Source: a bacterium (lineage in GTDB: Bacteria; B130-G9). Taken from it: 11,552 bases of DNA. Shown piece by piece: positions 1-7,517 of this stretch; position 1 is the first letter of the stretch, and each line of letters starts with the position of its first letter. The DNA lies in assembly GCA_035527515.1 (NCBI GenBank), contig DATLAJ010000159.1, forward strand, positions 1-11,552, in the 5' to 3' direction. The notes beneath the pieces are model-generated. The model had not been told where the DNA came from and made no database searches. It saw only the letters and a program-made list of their open reading frames with translations. A program made the translations under genes and the position numbers.

Positions 1-333
1 GATGTCAGGCCTCAGCGACACGATCATCTCAACGTTGAGCGAGGCGAATCCGCCGACCTTCGGGAGTTTTTGGACAGCAGCGGGCGGGTAGTTGCTATAG
101 CTGCTGACGCCTACGAGCTTCTCCCCAAGGCCGATGCCACACAGAATCTCGGTCAGATTCGGTGCGAGGGAAACAATACGCGAAACGTGAGCCGGCACGG
201 TTATCAGCTTGCCCGATGCGTCTTGCATCCGGGATGCCTCCACCGCCTGCACCCAATAAGGGCGCACGAGGAGAACGATGCATACAGCGAGCAGAGATGC
301 CCAATAGGCACATCGTGCGATGCACTTTTTCAT
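1..333 (-). CDS. BtuF-like ABC transporter substrate-binding protein (N-terminal 111 residues; 3' end outside window)
   Basis: The reverse strand is open from an ATG at 333-331 to the window edge and encodes 111 residues with no stop, so the gene continues to the left of the window. The protein opens MKKCIARCAYWASLLAVCIV, a basic N-terminus followed by a hydrophobic stretch, consistent with an export signal (residues about 1-31). It is followed by the first lobe of a periplasmic binding protein: a VSRIVSLAPNLTEIL segment (about residues 50-64), GLGEKLVGVSSYSNYPP, and KVGGFASLNVEMIVSLRPD at the end of the visible part. This order is characteristic of the Peripla_BP_2 family (BtuF, FhuD and other cobalamin, haem or siderophore binders). 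The ligand cannot be told, and no cobalamin riboswitch fits upstream. A weak AGG lies 9 bases before the start codon. The gene is divergent from pdxA with about 96 bases between them. The family assignment is strong; the exact substrate is open. Confidence 0.85.
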   Translation of the reverse strand, partial: MKKCIARCAYWASLLAVCIVLLVRPYWVQAVEASRMQDASGKLITVPAHVSRIVSLAPNLTEILCGIGLGEKLVGVSSYSNYPPAAVQKLPKVGGFASLNVEMIVSLRPDI

Positions 334-429
334 GATGAAGAGCCTACAAATCAGGCACTAAATGTCAATATCGCCGGGGCGAGGCCGGACTTGTTCAACC
401 ATAACCGAAATGGTAGCTTCCGGCGCGAT

Positions 430-1458
430 ATGCAGGAACCAATTATCGGAATCACGATGGGAGACCCCGCGGGGATCGGGCCAGAGATTGTGCTCAAGGC
501 GCACCTTGAACTTCTGAACCTGGAAAAAACTCTCAATAATGTCGTCATCGGCGATCTGGCGCTCCTTGAGGCTGTCGCTCAAGCGATGAGCTGCCAGGTG
601 AGGCTTGTGAGAATCGAAGAGAGCGACGTGATCCGCATACCGCGCCTCGTGAGGGATGATCCCTCCGCCTTGTTCGTGATCGACCTTCAGAACGTCGAAC
701 AAGCTGCGCTCAATTATGGCAAGCCCGACATGTTCACGGGAAAAGCGGCGATAGACTACATCGTAACAGCGCTCAGATTCTGCAAGGCAGGCGCAATCTC
801 AGCGATAGCGACTGCGCCTGTTTCCAAGAAAGCGATCTGCGACGCGGGTGTGGCCTTCACCGGTCATACCGGGCTTATCTCAAGTGCGATGGGCGTGCGC
901 GACTTCGCAATGATGTTTGTCTGTGAGGCGCTTCGGGTTTTTCTTCTGACGACGCACATCCCCTTAGCAGAAGTCCATGACCATGTAACTGAGAGAAACG
1001 TCAAGCGACTCATCCTGCTCGCAGAGCGGACATTGACGATGTTTTTCGGTATCGAAAAACCCAAGATAGGAGTGTGCGGTCTCAATCCGCACGCCGGAGA
1101 GGGCGGCACAATCGGCAAAGAGGAGACAGCATCGATCATCCCGGCCATTGAGGCAGCAAAAAAAGAGGGCATCGATGCGCTGGGCCCGTTTCCCGCCGAC
1201 GCGCTCTTTGCGCCTGAAAGCGCCCAGAGGTTTGACGCGATAATAGCCATGTATCACGACCAGGGGCTTATCCCTGTCAAGATCGCGGGCCTAAAACGCG
1301 CGGTGAACGTAACCGTCGGCCTGCCCATCGTCCGGGTCTCTGTCTCGCACGGGACCGCGAACGACATCGCCGGCAGATGGATTGCAGATGCCACGAGCAT
1401 GGTCGAATCCCTCAAACTAGCCGATAGTATGGCCCGGACGCTGGCACAGTCCAGATGA
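430..1458 (+). CDS. pdxA: 4-hydroxythreonine-4-phosphate dehydrogenase PdxA
   Basis: PdxA oxidises 4-phosphohydroxy-L-threonine with NAD(P)+ in the deoxyxylulose-5-phosphate-dependent route to pyridoxal phosphate; it is a cytoplasmic metal-dependent dimer. The 342-residue product matches the usual family length (about 330). Visible signatures are GDPAGIGPE (11-19), TAPVSK (128-133), FTGHTGL (143-149), TTHIPL (174-179), GLNPHAGEGG (217-226), GPFPAD (252-257), MYHDQGL (274-280) and SHGTANDIAG (306-315). By alignment with E. coli PdxA, the substrate residues H146, T147, K284, N293 and R302 and the metal ligands H176, H221 and H276 are all kept. The open frame runs upstream to 70, but that part is antisense to the BtuF-like gene and has no PdxA character. 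The ATG at 430 gives a normal N-terminus but has no clear Shine-Dalgarno. An in-frame TTG at 391 has GAGG 6 bases upstream and would add 13 residues. The related PdxA2 sugar-acid-phosphate dehydrogenases are an alternative, but no partner kinase of that pathway is nearby. Confidence 0.94.
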   Translation: MQEPIIGITMGDPAGIGPEIVLKAHLELLNLEKTLNNVVIGDLALLEAVAQAMSCQVRLVRIEESDVIRIPRLVRDDPSALFVIDLQNVEQAALNYGKPDMFTGKAAIDYIVTALRFCKAGAISAIATAPVSKKAICDAGVAFTGHTGLISSAMGVRDFAMMFVCEALRVFLLTTHIPLAEVHDHVTERNVKRLILLAERTLTMFFGIEKPKIGVCGLNPHAGEGGTIGKEETASIIPAIEAAKKEGIDALGPFPADALFAPESAQRFDAIIAMYHDQGLIPVKIAGLKRAVNVTVGLPIVRVSVSHGTANDIAGRWIADATSMVESLKLADSMARTLAQSR

Positions 1459-1509
1459 CCTCGCTCCACCGGCGTTCATGCCTACGATCTTCTCGTGCAG
1501 CAAAATCAA

Positions 1510-1538
1510 TTGACTCGGAACGGCTCCGTCCGTATCTT
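1510..1538 (+). promoter_or_regulatory. Candidate sigma70-type promoter for the beta-helix/solenoid gene pair
   Basis: TTGACT at 1510-1515 (5 of 6 bases of the -35 consensus) is separated by exactly 17 bases from TATCTT at 1533-1538 (4 of 6 of the -10 consensus). It lies in the 135-base gap between pdxA and the beta-helix gene. Transcription would start near 1545, leaving a leader of about 50 bases that contains the GGAGG Shine-Dalgarno sequence at 1583-1587. This is pattern recognition only; the organism's sigma-factor preferences are unknown. Confidence 0.45.
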
Positions 1539-1582
1539 AAATCTTTCTAAGGTAAATATCTAGAGCATTTCTGCGACATTTC

Positions 1583-1587
1583 GGAGG
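1583..1587 (+). promoter_or_regulatory. Strong Shine-Dalgarno sequence (GGAGG) for the beta-helix gene
   Basis: GGAGG is separated by 6 bases from the ATG at 1594. It fixes that codon as the start and is the best ribosome binding site on the plus strand of this window. Confidence 0.75.
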
Positions 1588-1593
1588 ATATAA

Positions 1594-3312
1594 ATGTCTC
1601 GTCGCCTGTTCTATCGAAGTTGGCTGCTCTTTCTCGTGGCGCTTTACGCAAGCATTGCCTGGGCACAGAACACGATACTTGTCCCTGACGATTACGCATC
1701 CATTCAGGAGGCGATTGACGCCTCGGCTGCCGGGGACACTATTTGGGTAGCGGGCAGCGAAACGCCCTACTGCGGAAACATCAAGCTGAAGGACGACATC
1801 ACCCTCGAGGGGGAGGGGCCGGATACTACGACGATTCAGGGCGACAACTACTATCACGCTGTCGTGATGGCCAATAATACGACCCTGCGCGGTTTCACAA
1901 TCATCGGGAACCCGTCGTGCGTATATTCAGAGGCATCCGGCGTCTTGGTGGAGGACAATGCTCTTCTCGGCCACTACTACGACATACAGGTGGAGGCAGG
2001 CTCAATAGATATCGTCAACAATAGCATCACAGGCGCCCCTCCTTTTATCGCGGTCTATTGCGCCAACTGCGCGGCCACAATCGAGAACTGCGACGTTCTC
2101 GGCGCCTACGCCGGCATGAAGCTGGAAAACTCGCACGTAGAGGTCTATCGCAGTGTGATCACTGGGACGGACAACGGGGTCAATGTGGAGTCGTGCTCCG
2201 GCTCCATTCTCAACAACTACATCTTGGATAACAAGTTCGACGCGGTGCACCTGGAGGGCTCAGAAGGCTTCATTGTCGCCAACAACGTGATCTTCGGAAA
2301 GGGCTACAATCTCGTTCGAGGCGCGTTCTGCTACGATTGCGCACCGATAATCGCCAACAACATCATCTCCGAGTGCCGGTTCGGGATAATGGCAGGGCCG
2401 GATGCGGCGCCGATGATCCTCTACAACAATTTATATAACAACAGCGACGGCAGTTACGTTGATTTCGATGGGAACGATTTTGTGCCGTCCCCGGGCCTGG
2501 GCGAGCTCGACGTGGACCCGGTTTTCGTCGCTCCAGACGATGCTGATTTCAGGCTGGCTGATGGTTCGCCGTGCATAGACGCTGGATATACTATTGAGGG
2601 TTATAGGGACCTCGACGGTTCGCCAACCGACGTGGGCGCCCACGGTGGGCCGAACTCCGGCTGGGTTGGGCGCACGGAGCCGCCGCGAATACGAGTGTGG
2701 GCAAACCGAGATGTCGTGGGTGCGGGAGATGAGGACCCATTCGTCGTTTCAGTGGGCTACACAAACCGGACCGGCGAGACGGTCGAGGTTGATAGATACG
2801 TGGCTGTGATGGCAGATTTCGGGCTGTTTTATCTCCCGTGGATGTCAGCTACACCCACGGCGGAGAGGATGTCTATCGAGCCGAGCCAGACTGAAGCGAC
2901 AGAGGAGATTCTCTCGATCGAGGATACATTGACCATACCACTCGGCCAATACACGTTCTACGCGGCACTGGCGAGGCCAGGAACCTTTGACTTCTTCTCA
3001 CCCATGAGCTCCTTCGTTGTGCAGCGTGTAAACAAGCCCGTCGCCAAGTTCACGGTTACGCCAACCGAGGCGGGAGTCGGAGAACAATTCCACTTCGATG
3101 CGAGCGAATCCTACGACATCGAGGACGCACTGGTAGTGCTCAAGATCAGATGGGACTGGGAGAACGATGGCGTATGGGACCAGGATTGGACTTTCACGAA
3201 AACTGCCCATCACTCTTATTCCACGCCGGGGCCGAAGACCATCAAGCTGGAGGTCAGGGACCTACAGGGGTACATCGGCTCGACGAGTGGGCAGGTTACT
3301 GTAACTCAATAG
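1594..3312 (+). CDS. Secreted right-handed parallel beta-helix protein with C-terminal PKD domain
   Basis: This 572-residue protein begins with a signal peptide: MSRRLFYRSW, a hydrophobic core, and probable cleavage after AWA at residue 24. Residues about 26-350 look like a right-handed parallel beta-helix. They start with the VPDDYASIQEAIDASAAGDTI segment that caps many pectin-lyase-like folds, followed by successive coils with asparagine ladders such as IVNNSI, ILNNYI, IVANNVI and IIANNIIS. They close with the usual DPVF...DFRLADGSPCIDAG...DVGAHGG ending (308-352). Residues about 362-478 are a probably beta-rich region that I cannot name. Residues about 482-572 fit a PKD domain: FDASESYD, then WDWENDGVWD, then HSYSTPGPKTIKLEVRD. 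No polysaccharide lyase catalytic set or sorting signal is evident, so a structural, adhesive or glycan-binding role is as likely as an enzyme. The gene has its own candidate promoter and a strong GGAGG, and sits 12 bases before the solenoid gene. Confidence 0.9.
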   Translation: MSRRLFYRSWLLFLVALYASIAWAQNTILVPDDYASIQEAIDASAAGDTIWVAGSETPYCGNIKLKDDITLEGEGPDTTTIQGDNYYHAVVMANNTTLRGFTIIGNPSCVYSEASGVLVEDNALLGHYYDIQVEAGSIDIVNNSITGAPPFIAVYCANCAATIENCDVLGAYAGMKLENSHVEVYRSVITGTDNGVNVESCSGSILNNYILDNKFDAVHLEGSEGFIVANNVIFGKGYNLVRGAFCYDCAPIIANNIISECRFGIMAGPDAAPMILYNNLYNNSDGSYVDFDGNDFVPSPGLGELDVDPVFVAPDDADFRLADGSPCIDAGYTIEGYRDLDGSPTDVGAHGGPNSGWVGRTEPPRIRVWANRDVVGAGDEDPFVVSVGYTNRTGETVEVDRYVAVMADFGLFYLPWMSATPTAERMSIEPSQTEATEEILSIEDTLTIPLGQYTFYAALARPGTFDFFSPMSSFVVQRVNKPVAKFTVTPTEAGVGEQFHFDASESYDIEDALVVLKIRWDWENDGVWDQDWTFTKTAHHSYSTPGPKTIKLEVRDLQGYIGSTSGQVTVTQ

Positions 3313-3315
3313 AGG
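3312..3315 (+). promoter_or_regulatory. Shine-Dalgarno (GAGG) overlapping the upstream stop codon
   Basis: GAGG begins on the last base of the beta-helix gene's TAG stop and lies 9 bases before the ATG at 3325. This arrangement suggests translation of the solenoid gene is coupled to that of the gene before it. Confidence 0.55.
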
Positions 3316-3324
3316 CATTTTCTA

Positions 3325-4914
3325 ATGGCTGCTCTGTTAGCGAAACTGTATAACTGGCTTGGGTCTGGCGGGGGCGACAACCCGGTTCTGTTTGGGTTTA
3401 TCGTCTTCACTGCGGCGCTGATGATCTTGCTGTTTCTCAAGGGCCTGGCCGGCAAATTGTTCCCCGAGGGGCGGTCAAGGGCAGTTTCTCGCCGGCTCAA
3501 TTTCTTCCAGAAGCACAAGTTGATCCGGCAGGCTGAATACTTGATGGACGATGGGCATTTCAGTCAGGCTGGAGCACTGCTTGACTCTATCGGAGAGTTC
3601 GATCGTGCGCTGCAAACCTACCTCAAGGGCAACGAGCTTGTCGCTGCTGCGTCGCTTGCGGAGAAAATACAGCGATATAATCAGGCAGCTTCCATCTTCG
3701 CCAAGTTAGAGGAGTACGACAGAGCGGCCGCGCTTTATGAGAAATCAGGCGATCAGGCAATCGCTGGGGAGATGTATATTTCTGCCGCTGAGAAGGCCGC
3801 CGAGAAAGGGAAGAACTACGTTGCGGCGGAGATGTATCTCAAGGGCGGTGAGCCGAGTAGGGCGGCGGAGATGTATAACAAGGCGGGCGATTCTGAGAAG
3901 GCTGCTGCGCTCTTTGAGGAGGCCAAGGAATACGAAAAAGCCGCAAACGCCTACGAGATGGTCTATGCTCACTCGCTCTCTAGAGATTTCGGGACTTCGT
4001 CGTTAAGCCTGACCAAGAAGGGGCAAGAAGCTGCGTTAAAGGCCGCGAGGGCTTTTGAGAAAGCCAGCAACTACAAAGCCGCGGCTAGGCTCTATAAGGC
4101 AGCAAGAGACGTTTCGTTGGCCGCGGAGATGCTCTCCAGGTCTGGCGACGACGAGGGAGCCGCTACCATGCTGCTCGAGGCTAAACGCTTCGACCAGGCG
4201 GCCGAGGCCTTTCGACGTGCAGAGAACGAGAAAGGCGCCCTCAAGGCCTCTGCCCTCAAAGCGCTCGATGCCGAGAAGATTCAGGAAGCGGCAGAACTCT
4301 TCGAGAAGGTTGAAGACTATATTCAGGCGGCCGGGCTCTACGAGCGGATTGCTAAGACCCTCGACGCGGGGCGGATGTTCGAGGCGGCAGGAGAATACTC
4401 CTCCGCCGCATCAATGTTCGTGGCTGCGGGCCAGTGGGAAAGGGCCGCACAGAACTACGAAAAGGCTGGCTCTACCAACCACGCCGCCGAATACTACGCG
4501 AAGGCCAACAATCACGAAAAGGCCGCACCACTCTTCGAGGCCTCAGGCCAGTTCTTTGAGGCGGGACAGGCCAATATGAAAGTCGGCAAGGAAGACGAGG
4601 CGATGTCAATGTTCCAGAGAGTGCGACCGGGCTCTGAGCACTACGTTAGCGCCTCGAACCTGTTGGGTCAGCTTTTTTCTATCAAGGGTCGGCAGAATCT
4701 TGCGATAAAGAAGTTCCTTGATGTTACCGGAAATAAACCAGTAACTCTCGATAATATCGAGATTTTCTACAACCTAGCCCGCGCATACGAGAAGACCGGG
4801 CAATCGGCCAACGCCAAGACACTTTACGAGAAGATCATCCTCGTGAATTTCAACTACAAAGATGCCAACGCCCGGCTCGCGGCGCTGGAGAATAAGGATG
4901 TAGATACCTCGTAA
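3325..4914 (+). CDS. Membrane-anchored TPR-like alpha-solenoid protein
   Basis: The product has 529 residues. A glycine-rich N-terminus is followed by one membrane span at about 20-40 (PVLFGFIVFTAALMILLFLK). A basic stretch (GRSRAVSRR, 49-57) after it argues that the long C-terminal part faces the cytoplasm. From about residue 65 to 525 the protein is built of degenerate helical repeats. The recurring pattern is aromatic-x-x-A-A-x-x-(Y/F)-x-x-A-(G/E), for example YDRAAALYEKSGD, PSRAAEMYNKAGD and WERAAQNYEKAGS. In the middle the units recur about every 17-20 residues, shorter than the 34 of a standard TPR. The C-terminal part (about 450-520) has more ordinary TPR pairs, such as IFYNLARAYEKTGQSANAKT. 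The role is probably protein-protein scaffolding at the inner membrane; the partner is unknown. It follows the secreted beta-helix gene by 12 bases, so co-expression is likely. The gene is intact, with no catalytic motif seen. Confidence 0.85.
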   Translation: MAALLAKLYNWLGSGGGDNPVLFGFIVFTAALMILLFLKGLAGKLFPEGRSRAVSRRLNFFQKHKLIRQAEYLMDDGHFSQAGALLDSIGEFDRALQTYLKGNELVAAASLAEKIQRYNQAASIFAKLEEYDRAAALYEKSGDQAIAGEMYISAAEKAAEKGKNYVAAEMYLKGGEPSRAAEMYNKAGDSEKAAALFEEAKEYEKAANAYEMVYAHSLSRDFGTSSLSLTKKGQEAALKAARAFEKASNYKAAARLYKAARDVSLAAEMLSRSGDDEGAATMLLEAKRFDQAAEAFRRAENEKGALKASALKALDAEKIQEAAELFEKVEDYIQAAGLYERIAKTLDAGRMFEAAGEYSSAASMFVAAGQWERAAQNYEKAGSTNHAAEYYAKANNHEKAAPLFEASGQFFEAGQANMKVGKEDEAMSMFQRVRPGSEHYVSASNLLGQLFSIKGRQNLAIKKFLDVTGNKPVTLDNIEIFYNLARAYEKTGQSANAKTLYEKIILVNFNYKDANARLAALENKDVDTS

Positions 4915-4958
4915 CTGGCGCCCAAACCAGTTGAGGCATTACCCAAGTTACTCCCGGC

Positions 4959-5008
4959 GTCTCATAACCATTTGGCGGATGGAATAGTCCACCGCAGCGT
5001 TATGGGCT
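4959..5008. terminator. Imperfect hairpin at the convergent gene junction, possible bidirectional terminator
   Basis: CATAAC at 4963-4968 pairs with GTTATG at 4999-5004, and the stem extends outward to 4959/5008 with two G-T wobbles. Inside it, GCGG-A-TGGA at 4975-4983 pairs with TCCA-CCGC at 4988-4995, with one bulged A and an ATAG loop. The element lies in the 85 bases between the plus-strand solenoid stop and the minus-strand gene stop, overlapping the latter's TAA. Because it is palindromic it could act on either strand. There is no U-tract on either side, so a classical intrinsic terminator is not supported; it may instead stabilise 3' ends. Confidence 0.4.
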
Positions 5009-5452
5009 GACTTGCTCGATCCTGCCCTCTAACAGGTAGCTGTTTGTCTTAAAAACCAAATCGGTGTCAGAAGACGTGTCAAGATAATAACGGAGCCAGT
5101 TCGGGGAGCGAAAGCGAACGCGGAGCTCTCTAACATTTGAGCCCAAAGCTTCCTCCAACGACTTCTCGACGACAATGGCGACCGGCCATCCGCGAAGCCT
5201 CATCTGATCGCCCACATGAACCTTGGCCGCAGTGTCAGCCGGGATGTTTGGGAACCTCGCATCAATCACAAAGTGCGAAAACGGCCTCCCCGCAAGGGGC
5301 ATTGCGCGCCTTGTTTGCAGAAACTCGTAATAGTATTTGAAGACGAAAACGCAGAGAAGAACCGTAAAGACGAGAGCGGCCGGTCGTCTGGGGGCGGAGG
5401 TCTTGTCAGAACATCCGACTCGGGATTCTGAGTTTGATGCCTCGGATTTCAT
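5000..5452 (-). CDS. Small membrane-anchored protein of unknown function
   Basis: I do not recognise this 150-residue protein with confidence. It has a polar, serine-rich N-terminus (1-22), one hydrophobic span at about 25-39 ([15 protein letters not shown]) and a C-terminal domain of about 95 residues. That domain contains [22 protein letters not shown] (about 61-82, where the GD looks like a turn in a small beta domain), [12 protein letters not shown] and a charged segment [10 protein letters not shown]. The layout is loosely reminiscent of DUF4330-type proteins, but this is a weak impression. Its ATG overlaps the stop of the EF-G gene as ATGA, so it is almost certainly translated with EF-G and is the last gene of the minus-strand cluster. 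No good Shine-Dalgarno precedes it, which fits translational coupling. The membrane span suggests a single-pass protein with the C-terminal domain either periplasmic or cytoplasmic; topology is not clear. Confidence 0.72.
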   Translation of the reverse strand: MKSEASNSESRVGCSDKTSAPRRPAALVFTVLLCVFVFKYYYEFLQTRRAMPLAGRPFSHFVIDARFPNIPADTAAKVHVGDQMRLRGWPVAIVVEKSLEEALGSNVRELRVRFRSPNWLRYYLDTSSDTDLVFKTNSYLLEGRIEQVSP

Positions 5453-7485
5453 GTTACTTCTGCGTAGTGTGACAGGTTCACCATGTAGCTCGCCCGGCCC
5501 TGAGTTTCAGAGCGAAGCTGCGTTGCAAGCCCAAAGGTCTTCGAGAGCGAAATGCTAACAGAGATTATCTGTAGCGAGCCTCTGCCCACAATCTCGTTGA
5601 CCTTGGCGCCTCTCATGCTAAGCCCCTCAATAACCCTGCTGGCATACTCGCGCGGTGTCATGATCTCGCCCCTCATGATCGGCTCCAGCAGGACGGGACG
5701 CGCATCTCGCAGCGCCTTTCTGAACGCTGTAGTCGTTGCGTTATAGTATGCCTGTTCAGGTCGGTCCAGATTCTCCTCTTCGACCGACAGGATCGTTGTC
5801 CAAACATCTATCAAAGGGTAACCCATTAGAACCCCGGCATTCATGGTGTCGTTCAGGGCTCTCTTGATCGCACCGTATCTGCCGGCTGATCTCTCGTCGA
5901 GGTCAGCGTCCGACTCTATGACTAGTCCGCGCCCACGAGGCGCGGGCTTGGCGAGGAGCGTGATGGTGGCCGACTGTGCGCTTGAGGCGGATGTTCTGGA
6001 GAAAACACCCGTCCCCGTCCCCTGTTGTTTGATGCCCTCCTTGTAAGCCACCTGGGGCCGGCCAGTCCTCGTCTCAACTCTAAACTCCCGCCTCAGTCTC
6101 TCAACGATGACCTCGAGGTGCAGCTCGCCCATCCCTGATATAACCGTCTGTCCAGTCTCCTTGTTCTGCTTGACGTGGAAAGTCGGGTCCTCCGAGTGAA
6201 GATGGCCGAGGCACGAATGCATCTTCTTCAGATCGCTCTGAGCTCTCGGCTCTATCGCTATGGAAACGACCGGCTCCGGGAAGTCCATCGACTCAAAGAC
6301 GATAGGCCTAACACTGCTGCACAATGTGTCCCCAGTATAGCTATTCTTGAGACCAGCAAGGCCCACTATCTCGCCCGGCCTAGCAGCGGTGATCCTCTCC
6401 TTCTTGGGACCATATAATCTCAAAACATGCGACACTCTCTCGGCGACCTTTCTCGTCGAGTTGTAGAGAATATCACCCTCCTGAACGACACCAGAATAGA
6501 CTCGGCAAAACCACACCTTCACCCTATCCTGCAGGTGCATCACCTTGAAAACGAGAAGTGCACAAGGGTCATTCACGTTTGGCTCTATGTCCACGACCTT
6601 CCGCGTCAGAAGGTTCTCACAGACAATCGGCGGGACCTCAATGGGAGAGGGAAAATACTCAACCACGCCATCGAGCACGGGTTGGACACCTATGTCGCGG
6701 AGCGCAGAACCGCAAAAGACTGGCACAAGCTCCGAACGCATCACCGCGGCGCGAAGGGCGGCCCGAAGCGTTGAGGGCGCAACATCGTCCGCCCCGTTGG
6801 CTACGCTCTCCAGAAGCGACTCATCAGTGCACGCGATCGCCTCAATCATTCTGTCCCTGTATCTTTGTGCCAGTTTCAGCTTGGGTTTAGGTATCGGCTC
6901 TTTGGAATAGGTTTGCCCGTTATCCTGAGCGTTCCAGCGAAGCACCTTCATCTCCAGAAGGTCTATTACGCCTACGAATTCGGCCTCCGCACCAATCGGA
7001 ATCTGGACCGGGACGGGATTGACCTTCAGCCGCTTTGACATCGTCTTAAGGACAGAGAAAAAGTCCGCTCCAACCCTGTCCATCTTGTTGACGAAGACTA
7101 TCCTGGGAAGCTTATACCTGTCCGCGCGATGCCAGACGGCCTCGGACTGCGGCTCAACACCCTCAACGGCGCAAAAGATCACGACCGCTCCGTCAAGTAT
7201 CCTAAGGCTGCGCTCGACCTCCACCGTGAAATCAACGTGGCCTGGCGTGTCAATCAGGTTCAACTGACAACCTCTCCAGTCAAACGTTGAAGAAGCCGAG
7301 GTTATGGTTATGCCACGCTCCTTTTCCTGCTCCATCCAGTCCATCGCCGTGGAGCCCTCATCAACCTCGCCCATCTTGTGCGTCTGCCCCGCATAAAACA
7401 GCGCCCGTTCTGTGAAGGTCGTCTTACCGGCATCAATGTGCGCGATAATACCGAGGTTGCGAATCAAGGCAGGATTGTACTTCAT
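5449..7485 (-). CDS. fusA: Translation elongation factor G, divergent paralogue
   Basis: EF-G is a cytoplasmic GTPase that drives ribosomal translocation and, in some paralogues, ribosome recycling. The 678-residue product carries all GTPase motifs: AHIDAGKTT (15-23), RGIT (57-60), DTPGH (79-83), NKMD (133-136) and CGSA (258-261). An insert like the EF-G G' subdomain lies at about 165-250. Domain II follows at about 296-395 (ending [11 protein letters not shown]), domain III at about 404-478 (with SGMGELHLE), domain IV at about 479-598 and domain V at about 599-678 (LLEPIM, then [11 protein letters not shown]). Domain IV is unusual: the region of canonical EF-G that reads QSGGRGQYGHV is replaced by [15 protein letters not shown], and the tip with HEVDSS is replaced by [14 protein letters not shown]. 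That suggests a specialised paralogue (for example spdEFG2/mtEFG2-like) rather than the housekeeping copy. GGAG lies 8 bases before the ATG. It sits 32 bases after the sirtuin gene and overlaps the next gene by 4 bases. The symbol is a family label only. Confidence 0.92.
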   Translation of the reverse strand: MKYNPALIRNLGIIAHIDAGKTTFTERALFYAGQTHKMGEVDEGSTAMDWMEQEKERGITITSASSTFDWRGCQLNLIDTPGHVDFTVEVERSLRILDGAVVIFCAVEGVEPQSEAVWHRADRYKLPRIVFVNKMDRVGADFFSVLKTMSKRLKVNPVPVQIPIGAEAEFVGVIDLLEMKVLRWNAQDNGQTYSKEPIPKPKLKLAQRYRDRMIEAIACTDESLLESVANGADDVAPSTLRAALRAAVMRSELVPVFCGSALRDIGVQPVLDGVVEYFPSPIEVPPIVCENLLTRKVVDIEPNVNDPCALLVFKVMHLQDRVKVWFCRVYSGVVQEGDILYNSTRKVAERVSHVLRLYGPKKERITAARPGEIVGLAGLKNSYTGDTLCSSVRPIVFESMDFPEPVVSIAIEPRAQSDLKKMHSCLGHLHSEDPTFHVKQNKETGQTVISGMGELHLEVIVERLRREFRVETRTGRPQVAYKEGIKQQGTGTGVFSRTSASSAQSATITLLAKPAPRGRGLVIESDADLDERSAGRYGAIKRALNDTMNAGVLMGYPLIDVWTTILSVEEENLDRPEQAYYNATTTAFRKALRDARPVLLEPIMRGEIMTPREYASRVIEGLSMRGAKVNEIVGRGSLQIISVSISLSKTFGLATQLRSETQGRASYMVNLSHYAEVT

Positions 7486-7517
7486 GGTCTCGACTCCATT
7501 GGCGAAAAAACTACCGA

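Noticed and set aside
363-368. Perfect -35 hexamer TTGACA on the minus strand before the BtuF-like gene
   Set aside because: The best -10 at suitable spacing is TAGGCT (3 of 6), and the transcript would start almost at the initiation codon, so a promoter call is not supported.
391-417. Plus-strand promoter TTGTTC-N17-TAGCTT ahead of pdxA
   Set aside because: Both hexamers match poorly and the predicted transcript would begin a few bases before the ATG.
70-429. N-terminal extension of the pdxA frame by 120 residues
   Set aside because: It is antisense to the BtuF-like coding sequence, is rich in Arg/His/Cys with no PdxA similarity, and the family length is met from the ATG at 430.
864-1250. 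Antisense open frame of 128 codons within pdxA
   Set aside because: It is low in recognisable motifs and lies opposite a fully conserved pdxA; it is a codon-bias shadow.
109-1494. Near-identical 15-base segments GCCTACGA(G/T)CTTCTC at 109-123 and 1480-1494, considered as an attachment-site repeat flanking pdxA
   Set aside because: They are too short, one lies inside the BtuF-like coding sequence, and no integrase or mobile gene lies between them.
4055-4579. Open frame of 174 codons on the plus strand inside the solenoid gene
   Set aside because: It is an Arg/Pro/Ser-rich shadow of the Ala/Glu/Lys-rich repeats in another frame; no domain is visible.
3600-4600. DNA repeats suggestive of a CRISPR or tandem array
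   Set aside because: The repetition is at protein level (Ala-rich helices) with diverged codons; there is no regular identical DNA repeat and spacer pattern.
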